Shown: in pieces, positions 7,615 through 17,770 of the stretch
Layout of the letters: the number at the start of each line of letters is the position of its first letter
How positions within the stretch are numbered: the stretch's first letter is position 1
DNA from: Gilvimarinus algae
GTDB taxonomy: Bacteria > Pseudomonadota > Gammaproteobacteria > Pseudomonadales > Cellvibrionaceae
Length of the DNA stretch: 64,000 nt
Assembly: GCF_030518215.1 (NCBI RefSeq)
Contig: NZ_JAULRT010000032.1
Coordinates: forward strand, 310,001 to 374,000
Reading direction: 5' to 3'
Position numbers and translations under genes: made by a program
The notes under the pieces: generated by a model
Database searches by the model: none
Told to the model about the DNA's origin: nothing
The model's input: the letters and a program-made list of their open reading frames with translations, nothing else

Positions 7615-9096
7615 ATGACTGCCACCAAGCTTTACACGGCCGAGCAGGTGCGCGCACTGGACGCCGCCTTTATCCAGTCCGGCACTCCGGCGCAGCAATT
7701 GATGAAGCGCGCAGGGCGCGCCGCCTTTGACGCGCTGCTGGCGCGCTGGAGTGAGCCCGAGGAAATCACCGTCTATTGCGGCAGTGGCAACAATGCCGGC
7801 GATGGTTTTGTGGTGGCAGCGCTCGCGGCAGCGCGACGCATACCGGTGAATGTGGTGCTGGTGGGCGAGGTGGAAAAGCTCAGCGCCGAGGCCCGGGCCG
7901 CCTACGATTTCGCTCGCCAGGAAGGGGTGGTGATGATGCCCCCGGGCCCGGCGCCGAGCGCGGGTGTGATTGTTGATGGTTTGCTGGGCACGGGGATTAG
8001 TGGCGAGGTCCGGCCCGAATACCGTCAGGTCATTGAGCAGATCAATGCCAGTGCCCTGCCCGTGGTGGCGCTGGATCTCCCCTCGGGGTTGAATGCTGAC
8101 ACCGGCGCCGAGTGTGGTCTGGCGGTGCGTGCGGCCTTGACCGTGAGCTTTATCGGCCTCAAGCAGGGGCTGGTCACAGGCCGTGCCCCGGCACTCACCG
8201 GGGAGTTGTTGTTTGCCGATTTGAGCGTGCCGGCCGAAATCTATAAAAGCCTTACCGCGACGGCCGAGCGGCCCGAGTTTGCCGATTTGCTGGCGGCTCT
8301 GCCCTCGCGGGAGGCGGATGCACACAAGGGCAGTTTTGGTCATGTGATGGTAATCGGCGGCGACACGGGGCGAGGCGGGGCTGCGATCATGGCGGCCGAG
8401 GCGGCCGCGCGCACAGGCGCCGGGCTGGTGAGCTTGGCCACGCGCCCCGAGCATGTCGGCGCCGCTTTGGCGCGCAGGCCCGAGATCATGAGTTGTGGTG
8501 TTATTTCCGGGCAGGAACTCGAGCCCTGGCTGGCCCGCCCATCGGTGCTGGTGGTGGGGCCCGGTCTGGGCGAGTCCCCCTGGTCCGAGCAAATGCTGCA
8601 ACAGGCCCTGGCAACTGACCTGCCATTGGTGTTGGACGCCGATGCGCTTAACTTGATTGCCGCCGGCCGGTTGTGGCGCGAGGGCGCCCGTCGGGACAAC
8701 TGGATTCTCACACCGCACCCGGGCGAGGCTGCGCGGTTGTTGGCCTCCACCACTGCAGGGGTGCAACAAGATCGCTACGCCGCTGTGCGCTCAATACAGC
8801 AGCGCTACGGCGGAGCCGTTATTTTGAAAGGCGCGGGTTCTTTAGTGGCGAGCGCGGATGCCCCCGTACAAGTGATCACTGCGGGCAACCCCGGCATGGC
8901 ATCCGGCGGCATGGGCGATGTGCTCAGCGGCATTCTCGGCGCGCTCCTAGCCCAGGGCGCACCGCTTGCGCAGGCGGCCGCGCTCGGCGCTAGCCTTCAT
9001 GCTCATGCGGCCGACTTGGTGGCCGCTGAGCGCGGCCAGCGCAGTTTGTTGGCCACCGACTTACTTGACTATCTGGGAGAGCTGCTGGGTGACTGA
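7615..9096 (+). CDS. nnr: Bifunctional NAD(P)H-hydrate epimerase / ADP-dependent dehydratase
   Basis: Repairs hydrated NADH and NADPH. The N-terminal YjeF_N domain (about 1-215) epimerises the R form, seen in YCGSGNNAGDGFVVA and in VALDLPSGLNADTG. The C-terminal ribokinase-like domain (about 225-490) dehydrates the S form, with HKGSFGHVMVIGG, PGLG and the glycine-rich GNPGMASGGMGDVLSG phosphate-binding motif. 493 residues, matching the family. It opens the nnr-tsaE-amidase-mutL-miaA run and overlaps tsaE by 8 bases, suggesting coupled translation. Confidence 0.95.
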   Translation: MTATKLYTAEQVRALDAAFIQSGTPAQQLMKRAGRAAFDALLARWSEPEEITVYCGSGNNAGDGFVVAALAAARRIPVNVVLVGEVEKLSAEARAAYDFARQEGVVMMPPGPAPSAGVIVDGLLGTGISGEVRPEYRQVIEQINASALPVVALDLPSGLNADTGAECGLAVRAALTVSFIGLKQGLVTGRAPALTGELLFADLSVPAEIYKSLTATAERPEFADLLAALPSREADAHKGSFGHVMVIGGDTGRGGAAIMAAEAAARTGAGLVSLATRPEHVGAALARRPEIMSCGVISGQELEPWLARPSVLVVGPGLGESPWSEQMLQQALATDLPLVLDADALNLIAAGRLWREGARRDNWILTPHPGEAARLLASTTAGVQQDRYAAVRSIQQRYGGAVILKGAGSLVASADAPVQVITAGNPGMASGGMGDVLSGILGALLAQGAPLAQAAALGASLHAHAADLVAAERGQRSLLATDLLDYLGELLGD

Positions 9097-9607
9097 GTGG
9101 TCTGGCTTTCTCGAAAACGAGGCCGCCACTGTAGCTGCGGGTCGAGCGGTGGGGCGCGCGCTGGCTGAGCATCCGGGCGCCATCAGTATTCATCTGGCGG
9201 GAGACTTGGGCGCGGGCAAGACGACCTTCACGCGCGGCGTTCTCCAACACTTTGGTCATTCAGCTGTTAAGAGCCCAACTTATACGCTGGTGGAGGTCTA
9301 TGACCTGCCCGGGCGAAGTCTCTATCACTTTGATCTCTACCGGTTGGGCGACCCCGAAGAGTTGGAGTACATGGGTATTCGCGATTATTTCGGTGGGCAG
9401 AGCCTATGCCTGATTGAGTGGCCCTCGCGAGGCGAGGGGATTTTGCCGCCGGCGGATATTATTGCGACTTTGGCGGTCAGTCAGTCAGATAAGATGCAAG
9501 TGCCCGGCCGAGTTGTTAAGCTAGAAGCGGGTTCCGATGCGGGTTCTCGTCTGATTGCGCGGGTGGCAGAACAATACAGTGACTATGGCCTTCATCAACA
9601 ACACTAA
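9089..9607 (+). CDS. tsaE: tRNA threonylcarbamoyladenosine biosynthesis ATPase TsaE
   Basis: ATPase that works with TsaB and TsaD to place the t6A modification at position 37 of ANN-decoding tRNAs. The P-loop is LAGDLGAGKTTF near residues 35-45, followed by the family marks SPTYTLVEVY, YHFDLYRL and the CLIEWPSRG motif near 110-120. The start is GTG at 9089 inside the end of nnr, giving 172 residues; the longer in-frame extension upstream reads as antisense-like low-quality sequence. The 3' end overlaps the amidase gene by 23 bases. Confidence 0.93.
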   Translation: MTEWSGFLENEAATVAAGRAVGRALAEHPGAISIHLAGDLGAGKTTFTRGVLQHFGHSAVKSPTYTLVEVYDLPGRSLYHFDLYRLGDPEELEYMGIRDYFGGQSLCLIEWPSRGEGILPPADIIATLAVSQSDKMQVPGRVVKLEAGSDAGSRLIARVAEQYSDYGLHQQH

Positions 9608-10943
9608 GCGCATATTGAGTGGCTTTCTGGCCGCGCTCGCGCTTTTTGCCCCCAGCGTTTTAGCGGCAACGGATGTGGAGGGGGTGCGCCTGTGGCGTGC
9701 ACCTGACCATACGCGTCTGGTGTTTGACTTGTCTGCTCCGGCTGAGCACACACTCTTTACCCTGGAAAATCCCGAGCGCGTCGTTATCGATGTGCGTAAC
9801 GCCCGTTTTAAATCCAGCTTTGCCTCGCTCGATTTGAGCGAGACACCCATTAAAGACATTCGCCACTCGCCTCGCGACGGCACCGACTTGCGTGTGGTGC
9901 TGGACTTGTCCACGGCGGTAAACCCCAACAGCTTTTTTTTACAGCGCCAGGCTGGCGCGGCCGACCGGCTGGTGGTGGACTTGAAAGATCTGCGGCCCAC
10001 CCCTAAGGGGCCGCCACCGGTGAGCGTGCCGGAGCCCTCTGAGAGCCGTCGCGATGTGATTGTCGCCGTGGATGCCGGGCACGGCGGAGAAGACCCGGGT
10101 GCCCTGGGCCCCAATGGCCTGCGGGAAAAAGACGTGGTGTTCAGCATCGCCAAAATACTGGTGGATAAAATCAACGCCGAGCCGGGCTACACCGCCAAGC
10201 TGGTACGCACCGGCGATTACTATGTGGCCCTGCGTGAGCGGCGCAACATCGCCCGCAAAATGCAGGCAGACTTGTTTATGTCCATACACGCCGATGCGTT
10301 TACCAAACCTTCGGCAAAAGGGGCCTCTGTATTTGCCCTGTCGCGCTCTGGCGCCACCAGTGAAATGGCGCGCTTTCTCGCGCAGCGCGAAAACGAATCG
10401 GATTTGATAGGCGGCGTCGGCAGTGTCAGTCTGGAGGATAAAGACGAAGTGCTTGCCGGGGTGCTGGTGGACTTGTCCATGACGGCCACCCTCGGCGCCA
10501 GCTTGCAAGTGGGCGATTACGTGCTCAAGTCCATGGGGCGGGTGGCGCACTTGCACAAACATCAGGTAGAGCAGGCGGGCTTCGCGGTGCTCAAGTCGCC
10601 GGACGTGCCTTCCATTCTGGTGGAGACGGGTTTTATTTCCAACCCGACAGAGGCCAAAAACCTCGGTAGCCGCCGCTACCGGGAAAAATTGGCCGATCAG
10701 CTGGTCGCCGGTGTTAGGCAGTATTTCAACCAATATCCGCCAGCGGGCACTTATCTCGCCTGGAAAAAATACGGCGGAGGCGAGGCCGGTCAAATTACCG
10801 AGTACACCATCGCCCGCGGCGATACCTTGAGCGATATCGCCAAGCGCTTTAACATCAGCGTCAGCCAACTGCAGCAGTTTAATGACCTGGATAACCACAT
10901 GATCCGGGTCGGTCAGGTGCTGCGCATTCCCCCCACGACCTAA
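9585..10943 (+). CDS. amiB: N-acetylmuramoyl-L-alanine amidase (AMIN, Amidase_3, LysM)
   Basis: Periplasmic zinc amidase that cuts the peptide stem from peptidoglycan during cell separation. Starting at the ATG 9585 gives 452 residues with a signal peptide ending near Leu-Ala. Domain order is an AMIN septal-targeting domain (about 30-140), the Amidase_3 catalytic domain (about 160-390) with [14 protein letters not shown] for the first zinc His and Glu, the SIHAD His site and the [11 protein letters not shown] Glu site, and a C-terminal LysM (about 405-450, [16 protein letters not shown]). Position between tsaE and mutL matches E. coli amiB; the name is by synteny and domain order. Confidence 0.94.
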   Translation: MAFINNTKRILSGFLAALALFAPSVLAATDVEGVRLWRAPDHTRLVFDLSAPAEHTLFTLENPERVVIDVRNARFKSSFASLDLSETPIKDIRHSPRDGTDLRVVLDLSTAVNPNSFFLQRQAGAADRLVVDLKDLRPTPKGPPPVSVPEPSESRRDVIVAVDAGHGGEDPGALGPNGLREKDVVFSIAKILVDKINAEPGYTAKLVRTGDYYVALRERRNIARKMQADLFMSIHADAFTKPSAKGASVFALSRSGATSEMARFLAQRENESDLIGGVGSVSLEDKDEVLAGVLVDLSMTATLGASLQVGDYVLKSMGRVAHLHKHQVEQAGFAVLKSPDVPSILVETGFISNPTEAKNLGSRRYREKLADQLVAGVRQYFNQYPPAGTYLAWKKYGGGEAGQITEYTIARGDTLSDIAKRFNISVSQLQQFNDLDNHMIRVGQVLRIPPTT

Positions 10944-10953
10944 ACGCGGTTTC

Positions 10954-12798
10954 ATGTCAAAAATCAAGCTGTTAAGCCCTCGTCTTGCCAACCAGATTGC
11001 CGCCGGTGAGGTGGTGGAGCGCCCGTCATCTGTGGTCAAGGAGCTGCTGGAAAACAGCCTGGATGCGGGCGCCACCCGCCTGGATGTCGAGGTGGAAGAC
11101 GGCGGCGTCAAACTGATGCGTGTTCGCGATAACGGCTCGGGCATTGATAGAGAAGACCTCGCACTGTCGCTCTCGCGCCACGCCACCAGCAAGATCACGG
11201 ATCTGGATGATCTGGAGGCGGTTGCGACCCTGGGTTTTCGCGGCGAGGCGCTGGCCAGTATCAGCTCTGTGGCACGCCTCGCGCTCACCAGCGCCACCGA
11301 CGAAAGCGGGGCCGGCTGGCAGGTCACCGCTGAGGGGAGGGATATGGAGACCGAGCTGGCGCCCGCGCCTCACCCCCAGGGGACCACGGTCGAGGTGCGT
11401 GATCTGTTTTTCAATACCCCGGCCCGGCGCAAGTTCCTGCGCACTGAGAAAACCGAATTCAATCATTTAGAAGATGTGGTCAAACGCCTGGCGCTGTCGC
11501 GCTTTGATGTGGGCTTTACTCTGCGGCACAACGGCCGCGCCATTCACAGCTGGCGCGGTGGTCGCACGCAGGCCGAGCGCGAGCGGCGGGTGGCGCAGGT
11601 GTGCGGACCGGCCTTTATGGACAACGCCGTTCACCTAGACATTGAGCGCGCCGGGTTGCGCTTGTGGGGCTGGGTGGCGCTGCCGACCTTTTCTCGCTCG
11701 CAGGCGGATTTGCAGCACTTTTACGTGAATGGACGCTCCATTCGCGACAAGCTGGTGAGCCACGCGGTGCGACAAGCCTATCAGGATGTCCTCTATCACG
11801 GTCGCCACCCGGCTTTTGTGCTGTATTTAGAGGTGGACCCTGCCACAGTGGATGTCAATGTGCACCCTACCAAGCACGAGGTGCGGTTTCGCGATGGGCG
11901 CACAGTACACAATTTTATCTTTAGCTCTTTGCATCATGCGCTGGCCGAGGTATCGCCGGGTGATCGGCTGGATCGTGAGCATGAGCCGGCGGTGCCAGCG
12001 GCCGACGCAGGCGTCGCGCAAATGTCCCAGCAGAACACTATGGCGCTGGCCGGGCAGGGGCGTCCCACTGGCGACTGGCGAGAGTCTTATTTCCCGGCGG
12101 CCATGGGTTCACACGCTGGCGATACCTCGGTCGCCGAAACGCCCTCGGCCTACGGCCGGCCGGTAGCCCCGCAAGCGGCAAGCCTGTCTGAAATAGAGAC
12201 TTCCGATGGCGAAATTCCCCCGCTCGGCTTTGCCATTGCCCAGCTTAAAGGTATATATATTCTGGCGGAAAACGCCCAGGGCTTGATCATTGTTGATATG
12301 CACGCCGCTCACGAGCGCATCACCTACGAGCGCATGAAAAGTGCATTCGCTGACGGACGCATTCAGGCCCAGCCGCTGCTGGTGCCGGTGACGCTGGCGG
12401 TGAGTGAAAAGGAGGCCGCCTGCGCTGAAGAGCACCCGGATACCTTTGCCGCTCTGGGGTTTGAATTACAGCGCGCCGGCCCTGAGTCCCTGCTGATCCG
12501 ACAGATTCCGTCTATCTTGCACGGCGCCAAAGTCGATCAGCTGGTGCGCGACGTACTGTCGGATTTGATCGAGCACGGTGCCAGCGAGCGACTGGCGCAC
12601 CACGTAAATGAAATTCTCTCCATTATGGCCTGCCACGGATCGGTGCGAGCCAACCGGCGCCTGAGCCTGCCGGAAATGAATGCCCTGTTGCGGGACATGG
12701 AGGCGACTGAGCGCAGCGGCCAGTGCAATCACGGCCGGCCTACCTGGACGCTGCAGTCGCTGGATGCGCTGGACAAGCTCTTTATGCGCGGCCAGTGA
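10954..12798 (+). CDS. mutL: DNA mismatch repair protein MutL
   Basis: Links MutS recognition to strand incision and UvrD loading. The 614-residue protein has the GHKL ATPase N-terminus: [23 protein letters not shown] and [11 protein letters not shown] linker of low conservation spans about 340-425. The C-terminal dimerisation domain contains [12 protein letters not shown] starting near 448, which fits the DxHA-X2-E-X4-E endonuclease motif, and ends with the ACHGSVRA and CNHGRPTW motifs. MutL proteins of MutH-free bacteria carry this nuclease site, so incision by MutL itself is likely here. Only 10 bases separate it from the amidase gene. Confidence 0.96.
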   Translation: MSKIKLLSPRLANQIAAGEVVERPSSVVKELLENSLDAGATRLDVEVEDGGVKLMRVRDNGSGIDREDLALSLSRHATSKITDLDDLEAVATLGFRGEALASISSVARLALTSATDESGAGWQVTAEGRDMETELAPAPHPQGTTVEVRDLFFNTPARRKFLRTEKTEFNHLEDVVKRLALSRFDVGFTLRHNGRAIHSWRGGRTQAERERRVAQVCGPAFMDNAVHLDIERAGLRLWGWVALPTFSRSQADLQHFYVNGRSIRDKLVSHAVRQAYQDVLYHGRHPAFVLYLEVDPATVDVNVHPTKHEVRFRDGRTVHNFIFSSLHHALAEVSPGDRLDREHEPAVPAADAGVAQMSQQNTMALAGQGRPTGDWRESYFPAAMGSHAGDTSVAETPSAYGRPVAPQAASLSEIETSDGEIPPLGFAIAQLKGIYILAENAQGLIIVDMHAAHERITYERMKSAFADGRIQAQPLLVPVTLAVSEKEAACAEEHPDTFAALGFELQRAGPESLLIRQIPSILHGAKVDQLVRDVLSDLIEHGASERLAHHVNEILSIMACHGSVRANRRLSLPEMNALLRDMEATERSGQCNHGRPTWTLQSLDALDKLFMRGQ

Positions 12799-12817
12799 TG
12801 CTCGGGATTCTCCGCTT

Positions 12818-13795
12818 GTGAGTGCTCGCAAACCCCAGGTTCTTTTTCTGATGGGGCCAACCGCGTCCGGTAAAACGGATCTCGCCACGGCGCTCTACCG
12901 CGAGCTGCCCCTTGAGCTGGTGAGCGTGGACTCCACCCTCGTCTACCGGGGCATGGATATCGGTACCGCCAAGCCCAGCGCCGAGGAGTTGGCGCGCGCG
13001 CCACACAGGTTGATTGATATCCGCGACCCGGCCGAGCCCTATTCCGCCGCCGACTTCGTCGCCGATGCGGAACGCGAGATTGCCGACATTCATGCCGCGG
13101 GGCGGATTCCGCTACTGGTAGGCGGCACCATGCTTTACTTCAAGGCGCTGCTGGATGGCTTAGCCGAGATGCCGGCGGCCGACCCGGCCGTACGCGAGCG
13201 GATCGAGCGCGATGCCCGAGAGCACGGCTGGCCCCATGTTCATCGCCAGCTGGCCGAGGTAGATCCGGTGTGTGCTGCCGAGATTCACCCCAATCACTCC
13301 CAGCGCCTGTCCCGGGCTCTGGAGGTCTACCTCGCCAGCGGTAGCACCATGACGGAGCTGCGCCGGCGCCAACGCGAACAGAGCGGGCCGGCGTTTACCG
13401 AGCGCTTTGATGTGACCCAGCTCGCAATTGCACCGCGTGATCGCAAAACTTTACACAAGCGTATAGAAAAACGTTTTCACCTCATGGTCGAATCAGGTCT
13501 GGTGGCTGAAGTAGAGACCCTGTACCGGCGTGGTGATCTGAATTCTGAGCTGCCGGCCATCCGCGCGGTGGGCTACCGGCAAGTGTGGGATTATCTGGAC
13601 GGTCGCTGCGGGCTCGATGAGGCCATCGAAAGAGGCATTATTGCCACCCGGCAATTGGCCAAAAGACAGTTTACCTGGCTCAATGGCTGGGAGAGCGTTT
13701 GCTGGATTTGGAGCGAAAACGAGGCCGGAGAGGCGCTATCTTTCGAAGAAATTGTACGATTTAGCTTGAATTCTATACCGTCGGGGGCCATATAA
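12818..13795 (+). CDS. miaA: tRNA dimethylallyltransferase
   Basis: Transfers a dimethylallyl group to A37 of UNN-decoding tRNAs. The P-loop [11 protein letters not shown] lies at about 11-20, followed by [18 protein letters not shown] and the [14 protein letters not shown] region, all standard for MiaA; the end has the [11 protein letters not shown] motif and the [11 protein letters not shown] helix. The start is taken as GTG 12818, giving 325 residues, which matches the family; the frame extends upstream inside mutL but that part has no similarity. The gene carries a promoter for hfq at its 3' end. Confidence 0.95.
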   Translation: MSARKPQVLFLMGPTASGKTDLATALYRELPLELVSVDSTLVYRGMDIGTAKPSAEELARAPHRLIDIRDPAEPYSAADFVADAEREIADIHAAGRIPLLVGGTMLYFKALLDGLAEMPAADPAVRERIERDAREHGWPHVHRQLAEVDPVCAAEIHPNHSQRLSRALEVYLASGSTMTELRRRQREQSGPAFTERFDVTQLAIAPRDRKTLHKRIEKRFHLMVESGLVAEVETLYRRGDLNSELPAIRAVGYRQVWDYLDGRCGLDEAIERGIIATRQLAKRQFTWLNGWESVCWIWSENEAGEALSFEEIVRFSLNSIPSGAI

Positions 13796-13796
13796 T
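13766..13796 (+). promoter_or_regulatory. Probable sigma-70 promoter for hfq
   Basis: TTGAAT at 13766-13771 and a perfect TATAAT at 13791-13796 with a 19-base spacer, inside the last codons of miaA and about 110 bases before hfq. Internal hfq promoters within miaA are known in E. coli. The spacer is longer than ideal. Confidence 0.55.
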
Positions 13797-13908
13797 ACAA
13801 CTGTGAAAACCCTAGTCAGTTTTTCATGCTTGTCTTCGCCCCCTTTCAGGCGGTTTTCCCGATTTTGAAAGACTTAGGCGTATTTTTATTATCAAAAGGA
13901 GAAAAAAG

Positions 13909-14178
13909 ATGTCAAAAGGGCATAGCTTACAAGACCCTTACTTGAATGTGCTGCGAAAGGAGCGCGTTCCTGTATCCATTTATCTGGTTAACGGTATTAA
14001 GTTGCAGGGCCAGGTCGAGTCGTTCGACCAGTTTGTGGTGCTGCTGAAAAACACTGTCAGTCAAATGGTGTATAAGCACGCCATTTCTACTGTGGTGCCC
14101 TCCCGCGCTGTTCGTGTGCCTCTTCTCAACCCCGCTGCAGAAGGCGAGGGTGAGGGTGACGAAGGACAGGGCGACTAA
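13909..14178 (+). CDS. hfq: RNA chaperone Hfq
   Basis: Hexameric Sm-like RNA chaperone that pairs small RNAs with mRNAs. The 89-residue protein has the conserved core: [20 protein letters not shown], the Sm1 region [16 protein letters not shown] and the Sm2 motif [11 protein letters not shown]. The C-terminal tail (about 70-89) is short and acidic (Glu/Gly/Asp repeats), unlike the longer E. coli tail. The ribosome binding site AGGAG precedes the ATG by 8 bases. Placement between miaA and hflX is the classical one. Confidence 0.98.
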   Translation: MSKGHSLQDPYLNVLRKERVPVSIYLVNGIKLQGQVESFDQFVVLLKNTVSQMVYKHAISTVVPSRAVRVPLLNPAAEGEGEGDEGQGD

Positions 14179-14195
14179 GACCACGAGGTAAGTCA

Positions 14196-15521
14196 TTGTT
14201 TTTTGATCGTCCCGATTCAGGTGAGCTAGCCGTGCTGGTTCATCTGGACCTTTCCAGCGGCCAAGAGCCCGAAGACCCCCGCGAATTTGAAGAGCTTGTC
14301 CTGTCTGCCGGTGGTGACCCGGTTACTATGGTGCTTGGCCATCGAGATGCGCCACACGCCAAGTACTTTGTCGGCACCGGAAAACTCCAGGAGCTGCAGG
14401 CTCTGGTGGAGGAGCACCGGGCGGAATTGGTTATTTTCAATCATACCCTGAGCCCGTCGCAGGAGCGCAACCTGGAAAAAGCGCTCAAGTGCCGGGTATT
14501 GGATCGCACCGGTCTGATTCTGGACATTTTTGCCCAGCGTGCCCGTACCTTTGAGGGTAAGCTGCAGGTGGAGCTGGCCCAGCTCAAACATATGTCGACC
14601 CGCCTGGTGCGGGGCTGGACGCACCTTGAGCGGCAAAAGGGCGGTATTGGCCTGCGCGGTCCGGGTGAAACCCAGCTTGAGACCGACCGTCGCCTGCTGC
14701 GGGGGCGTATCACCAATATCGAGCGGCGCCTGGCCAAAGTGCGTACCCAGCGTGAGCAGGGAAGGCGCTCGCGCCTGCGCGCGTCAATTCCCACGGTGTC
14801 GCTGGTGGGCTATACCAACGCCGGGAAATCGACCCTCTTTAACCGCATTACCGGGGCCGACGTATACGTACAGGACCAGTTGTTCGCGACGCTTGACCCC
14901 ACCATGCGCCGGGTGGAGCTGGACGACATAGGGGCGGTGATTCTTGCCGATACCGTAGGTTTTATCAGCCACTTGCCGCACAAGCTGGTGGAGGCGTTTC
15001 GCGCCACCCTCGAGGAGGCGGCCAACTCCAGTTTGCTGCTGCACGTGATCGACTCGGCGGCCGATGAAAGGCTGCACTACATTGAGCAGGTCGAAGAGGT
15101 GCTTGATGAAATTGGCGCTGGCGAGCTGCCCCAGCTGCGTGTTTTTAACAAGACCGATCTGATCGGCATGGCTCCGCGTATTGATCGTGACGATGACGGA
15201 ACGCCTGTTGCCGTTTGGCTATCGGCGCAAACCGGTGACGGTGTCGAGCTGCTGTTTGAAGCGGTTACTGAGCTGCTCGGTGAGGCGATGATCGAGGGAG
15301 ATTTGATTCTCGCTCCCACCGATGGCAGGCTGCGGGCCAGACTGTTTGAACAGCACGCCGTGTCTGCCGAATCCTACCGCGACGACGGCTGTAGCACCCT
15401 GTCGGTGCGTATCCCGCAAAGCGACCTGATGCGGATTTTGAGCGGTCTGAACCTCGGCTTTGAGCAGTTGCACTGGGACGGCGAGCCGCCTGAAGAACAT
15501 CAGGTGGCGGGGAACTTTTAG
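14196..15521 (+). CDS. hflX: GTPase HflX, ribosome-associated
   Basis: Ribosome-binding GTPase implicated in splitting stalled 70S ribosomes. The protein has 441 residues: an N-terminal HflX domain with the GTGKLQEL glycine motif, a coiled middle with GGIGLRGPGETQLETDRR, then a G domain with G1 GYTNAGKST, G3 DTVG and G4 NKTD, and a short C-terminal domain. The start codon is TTG at 14196, supported by GAGG 7 bases upstream and by its distance of 17 bases from hfq. Confidence 0.95.
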   Translation: MFFDRPDSGELAVLVHLDLSSGQEPEDPREFEELVLSAGGDPVTMVLGHRDAPHAKYFVGTGKLQELQALVEEHRAELVIFNHTLSPSQERNLEKALKCRVLDRTGLILDIFAQRARTFEGKLQVELAQLKHMSTRLVRGWTHLERQKGGIGLRGPGETQLETDRRLLRGRITNIERRLAKVRTQREQGRRSRLRASIPTVSLVGYTNAGKSTLFNRITGADVYVQDQLFATLDPTMRRVELDDIGAVILADTVGFISHLPHKLVEAFRATLEEAANSSLLLHVIDSAADERLHYIEQVEEVLDEIGAGELPQLRVFNKTDLIGMAPRIDRDDDGTPVAVWLSAQTGDGVELLFEAVTELLGEAMIEGDLILAPTDGRLRARLFEQHAVSAESYRDDGCSTLSVRIPQSDLMRILSGLNLGFEQLHWDGEPPEEHQVAGNF

Positions 15522-15611
15522 CCGCGCGATAACGGGTGCTAAAATCCGGCGCTGAACACCTCAGGCGTGGGCAGAGCCCGCGCTCTACATCATTATAATT
15601 GGAGTCAATCT

Positions 15612-16745
15612 ATGGCCTGGAATGAACCGGGAGGCGGGGATAAGGATCCCTGGGGTAATCGCAACAACGACGGTCCGCCGGACCTGGATGAGGCCCTGAA
15701 AAAGCTGCAGGAAAAGCTCGGTGGCATTTTTGGTGGCGGCTCGGGTGGTAAGGGCGGCGGCAGTGCCAAGGGCTTTGGCACTTTGCTGATCGGCGCCATC
15801 GTGGTGGCGGGCCTGCTCTACGCCTTTGCCGGTTTTTACCAGGTGGATGAGAAAGAGCGTGCCGTGGTACTGCGCTTTGGTGCCTTCAGTGAAATCAAGC
15901 AGCCGGGCCTTCGCTGGAATGCCCCGCTGATTACCGAAGTGTTTGTGGAAAACGTCACCGAGGAGCGGCAGTACCCGAGCCGCGGCCTGATGCTGACCGA
16001 AGACGAGAGCATCGTCGAGCTACCCATCACCGTGCAATACAATGTAAACGATGTGAAGGCCTATGTGCTCAACGTCCGTGATCCGGAAGTGAGCCTGCGC
16101 CACGCCGCCGATTCCGCCCTGCGCCATGTCGTGGGTTCGACCGAACTCGAGCAAGTGCTCTCGGAAGGCCGTGGCAAAATCGCCGATGAGGTGGAAGTGC
16201 GCTTGCAGCAGTATCTGGACAGCTACGGCACGGGTATCCTGGTACGCGATGTGAACATTCAGGAAGGCCGGCCGCCGGAAGAAGTGCGCGCTGCTTTTGA
16301 CGATGTGATTAAAGCGAAAGAGGACGAAGAGCGCCTGAAAAACGAAGCTCAGGCCTACGCCAATGCGGTGGTCCCGGCGGCTCGCGGTCGCGCCCAGCGT
16401 ATGCTGGAAGAGGCCGAGGCCTATCGCGCCGAAGTCACCAGTCGCGCCGAAGGTGAATCGGAGCGCTTTGTCAATCTGCTGACAGAGTACACCAAGGCGC
16501 CGGAAGTGACCCGCGAGCGTCTGTACATCGAGGCGCTGGAGCAAGTCATGGGCAATGCTTCCAAGGTTTTGGTGGATGTTGAGGGTGGCAACAATATGAT
16601 GTACCTGCCGCTGGATAAATTGATGGAGCAGTCCTCCGGCCAGTCCCGCAGTACCACGCTCAGTCAGGAGCAACTGCGTCAGATCAGTGATTACGTGTCC
16701 CGCCAACTGGGGCGTTCCAATAACACCTACCGGGAGGGCCGCTAA
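15612..16745 (+). CDS. hflK: FtsH protease modulator HflK
   Basis: SPFH/prohibitin-family membrane protein which with HflC forms the cage around the FtsH protease in the inner membrane. The start ATG 15612 gives 377 residues: a Gly-rich cytoplasmic N-terminus (WNEPGGGDKDPWG), one transmembrane helix near 58-78, then the SPFH domain beginning VDEKERAVVLRFGAF and a long alpha-helical region with Ala/Glu-rich heptads. It shares one base with hflC in TAATG, indicating translational coupling. Confidence 0.95.
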   Translation: MAWNEPGGGDKDPWGNRNNDGPPDLDEALKKLQEKLGGIFGGGSGGKGGGSAKGFGTLLIGAIVVAGLLYAFAGFYQVDEKERAVVLRFGAFSEIKQPGLRWNAPLITEVFVENVTEERQYPSRGLMLTEDESIVELPITVQYNVNDVKAYVLNVRDPEVSLRHAADSALRHVVGSTELEQVLSEGRGKIADEVEVRLQQYLDSYGTGILVRDVNIQEGRPPEEVRAAFDDVIKAKEDEERLKNEAQAYANAVVPAARGRAQRMLEEAEAYRAEVTSRAEGESERFVNLLTEYTKAPEVTRERLYIEALEQVMGNASKVLVDVEGGNNMMYLPLDKLMEQSSGQSRSTTLSQEQLRQISDYVSRQLGRSNNTYREGR

Positions 16746-17620
16746 TGTCTAATCGATCCTTTTTCGGCCTGGCGGTACTGGCGGTTGCGCTGCTTATCGG
16801 CGCCAACAGTGTGTATATCGTGTCTGAGTACGAGCGTGCTGTGGTGCTGCGGTTTGGCCGCCTGATCAACCCGGACGTAGCGCCGGGGCTGCATGTAAAA
16901 ATTCCGTTCGCGGACAAGTTGCGCAAGTTCGATGGCCGCATTCTGACCACTGACGCTCGCCCAGAGAGCTTCTACACCATCGAGAACAAGCGGCTTATCG
17001 TAGACTCCTACGCCAAGTGGCGCATTCGCGATGTGCAGAAGTACTACAAAAGCACCGGTGGCGATGAGGCCGTGGGAGCCAGCCGTCTTGCCAGCCGTGT
17101 TGCCGATGAGTTGCGTAACCAGATTGGTAGCCGCACCTTGCACGAGGTAGTGTCGGGCAAGCGCGATGAGCTGATGCACGAACTGACGGAAAAGCTCAAC
17201 AGCGTTGCCGATGAACTCTTGGGTATTGAAGTGCTGGATATTCGGGTCAAGCGCATCGACTTGCCTGAAGATGTCAGCCAGTCGGTCTTTGATCGCATGG
17301 CTGCCGACCGAGAAAAAGAGGCGCGCGAGTACCGCTCCAAAGGTGCTGAGCAGGCCGAAGTGATTCGCGCCGATGCCGACCGTCAGGTCGCTGTGCTGGA
17401 GGCCAATGCCTATCGCGATGCCGAAATCATTCGCGGTGAAGGCGATGCAACGGCCGCGGCAACCTTTGCCCAAGCCTATCAGCAGGACCCGCAGTTCTAT
17501 GCCTTTGTCCGCTCACTGACGGCCTATCGCAACGCCTTTGCCAACAAGGATGATCTGATGGTGGTGGATCCGGACAGCGACTTTTTCCGCTACCTCAAGA
17601 ATATCGAGGGCAAAAAATAG
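16745..17620 (+). CDS. hflC: FtsH protease modulator HflC
   Basis: Partner of HflK. The 291-residue protein has an N-terminal signal anchor (about 7-26), the SPFH start SEYERAVVLRFGRL, and the conserved GIEVLDIRVKRIDLPEDVSQSVFDRMAADRE helix of HflC. The C-terminal end has DFFRYLKN, typical of the family. A rho-independent terminator follows 50 bases after the stop codon and closes the hfq-hflXKC unit. Confidence 0.95.
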   Translation: MSNRSFFGLAVLAVALLIGANSVYIVSEYERAVVLRFGRLINPDVAPGLHVKIPFADKLRKFDGRILTTDARPESFYTIENKRLIVDSYAKWRIRDVQKYYKSTGGDEAVGASRLASRVADELRNQIGSRTLHEVVSGKRDELMHELTEKLNSVADELLGIEVLDIRVKRIDLPEDVSQSVFDRMAADREKEAREYRSKGAEQAEVIRADADRQVAVLEANAYRDAEIIRGEGDATAAATFAQAYQQDPQFYAFVRSLTAYRNAFANKDDLMVVDPDSDFFRYLKNIEGKK

Positions 17621-17669
17621 GCGATTTTTCGCTCAACATTTGCCACGCAAAGGTGGTAAAATCCCCCAG

Positions 17670-17694
17670 CCGGGCCGCGAGGCCCGGTTTTTTT
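17670..17694 (+). terminator. Rho-independent terminator after hflC
   Basis: Seven-base-pair GC stem (CCGGGCC with GGCCCGG), GCGA loop and seven T residues, lying between hflC and hisZ. Confidence 0.9.
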
Positions 17695-17770
17695 GTGTCG
17701 GGGCCCGGCAAGACCGCCTTACGTCACGGCCACACGTTTCAACGAAGACCCAATACCGACAGAGTCTGTT

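Noticed and set aside
7603-8769. 388-codon minus-strand frame opposite nnr
   Set aside because: Antisense shadow of a clearly bifunctional nnr gene; Gln/His/Arg-rich translation typical of reverse GC-rich coding.
9939-11327. 462-codon minus-strand frame across the amidase and mutL genes
   Set aside because: Low-complexity antisense translation spanning two well-supported genes; no start signal or domain.
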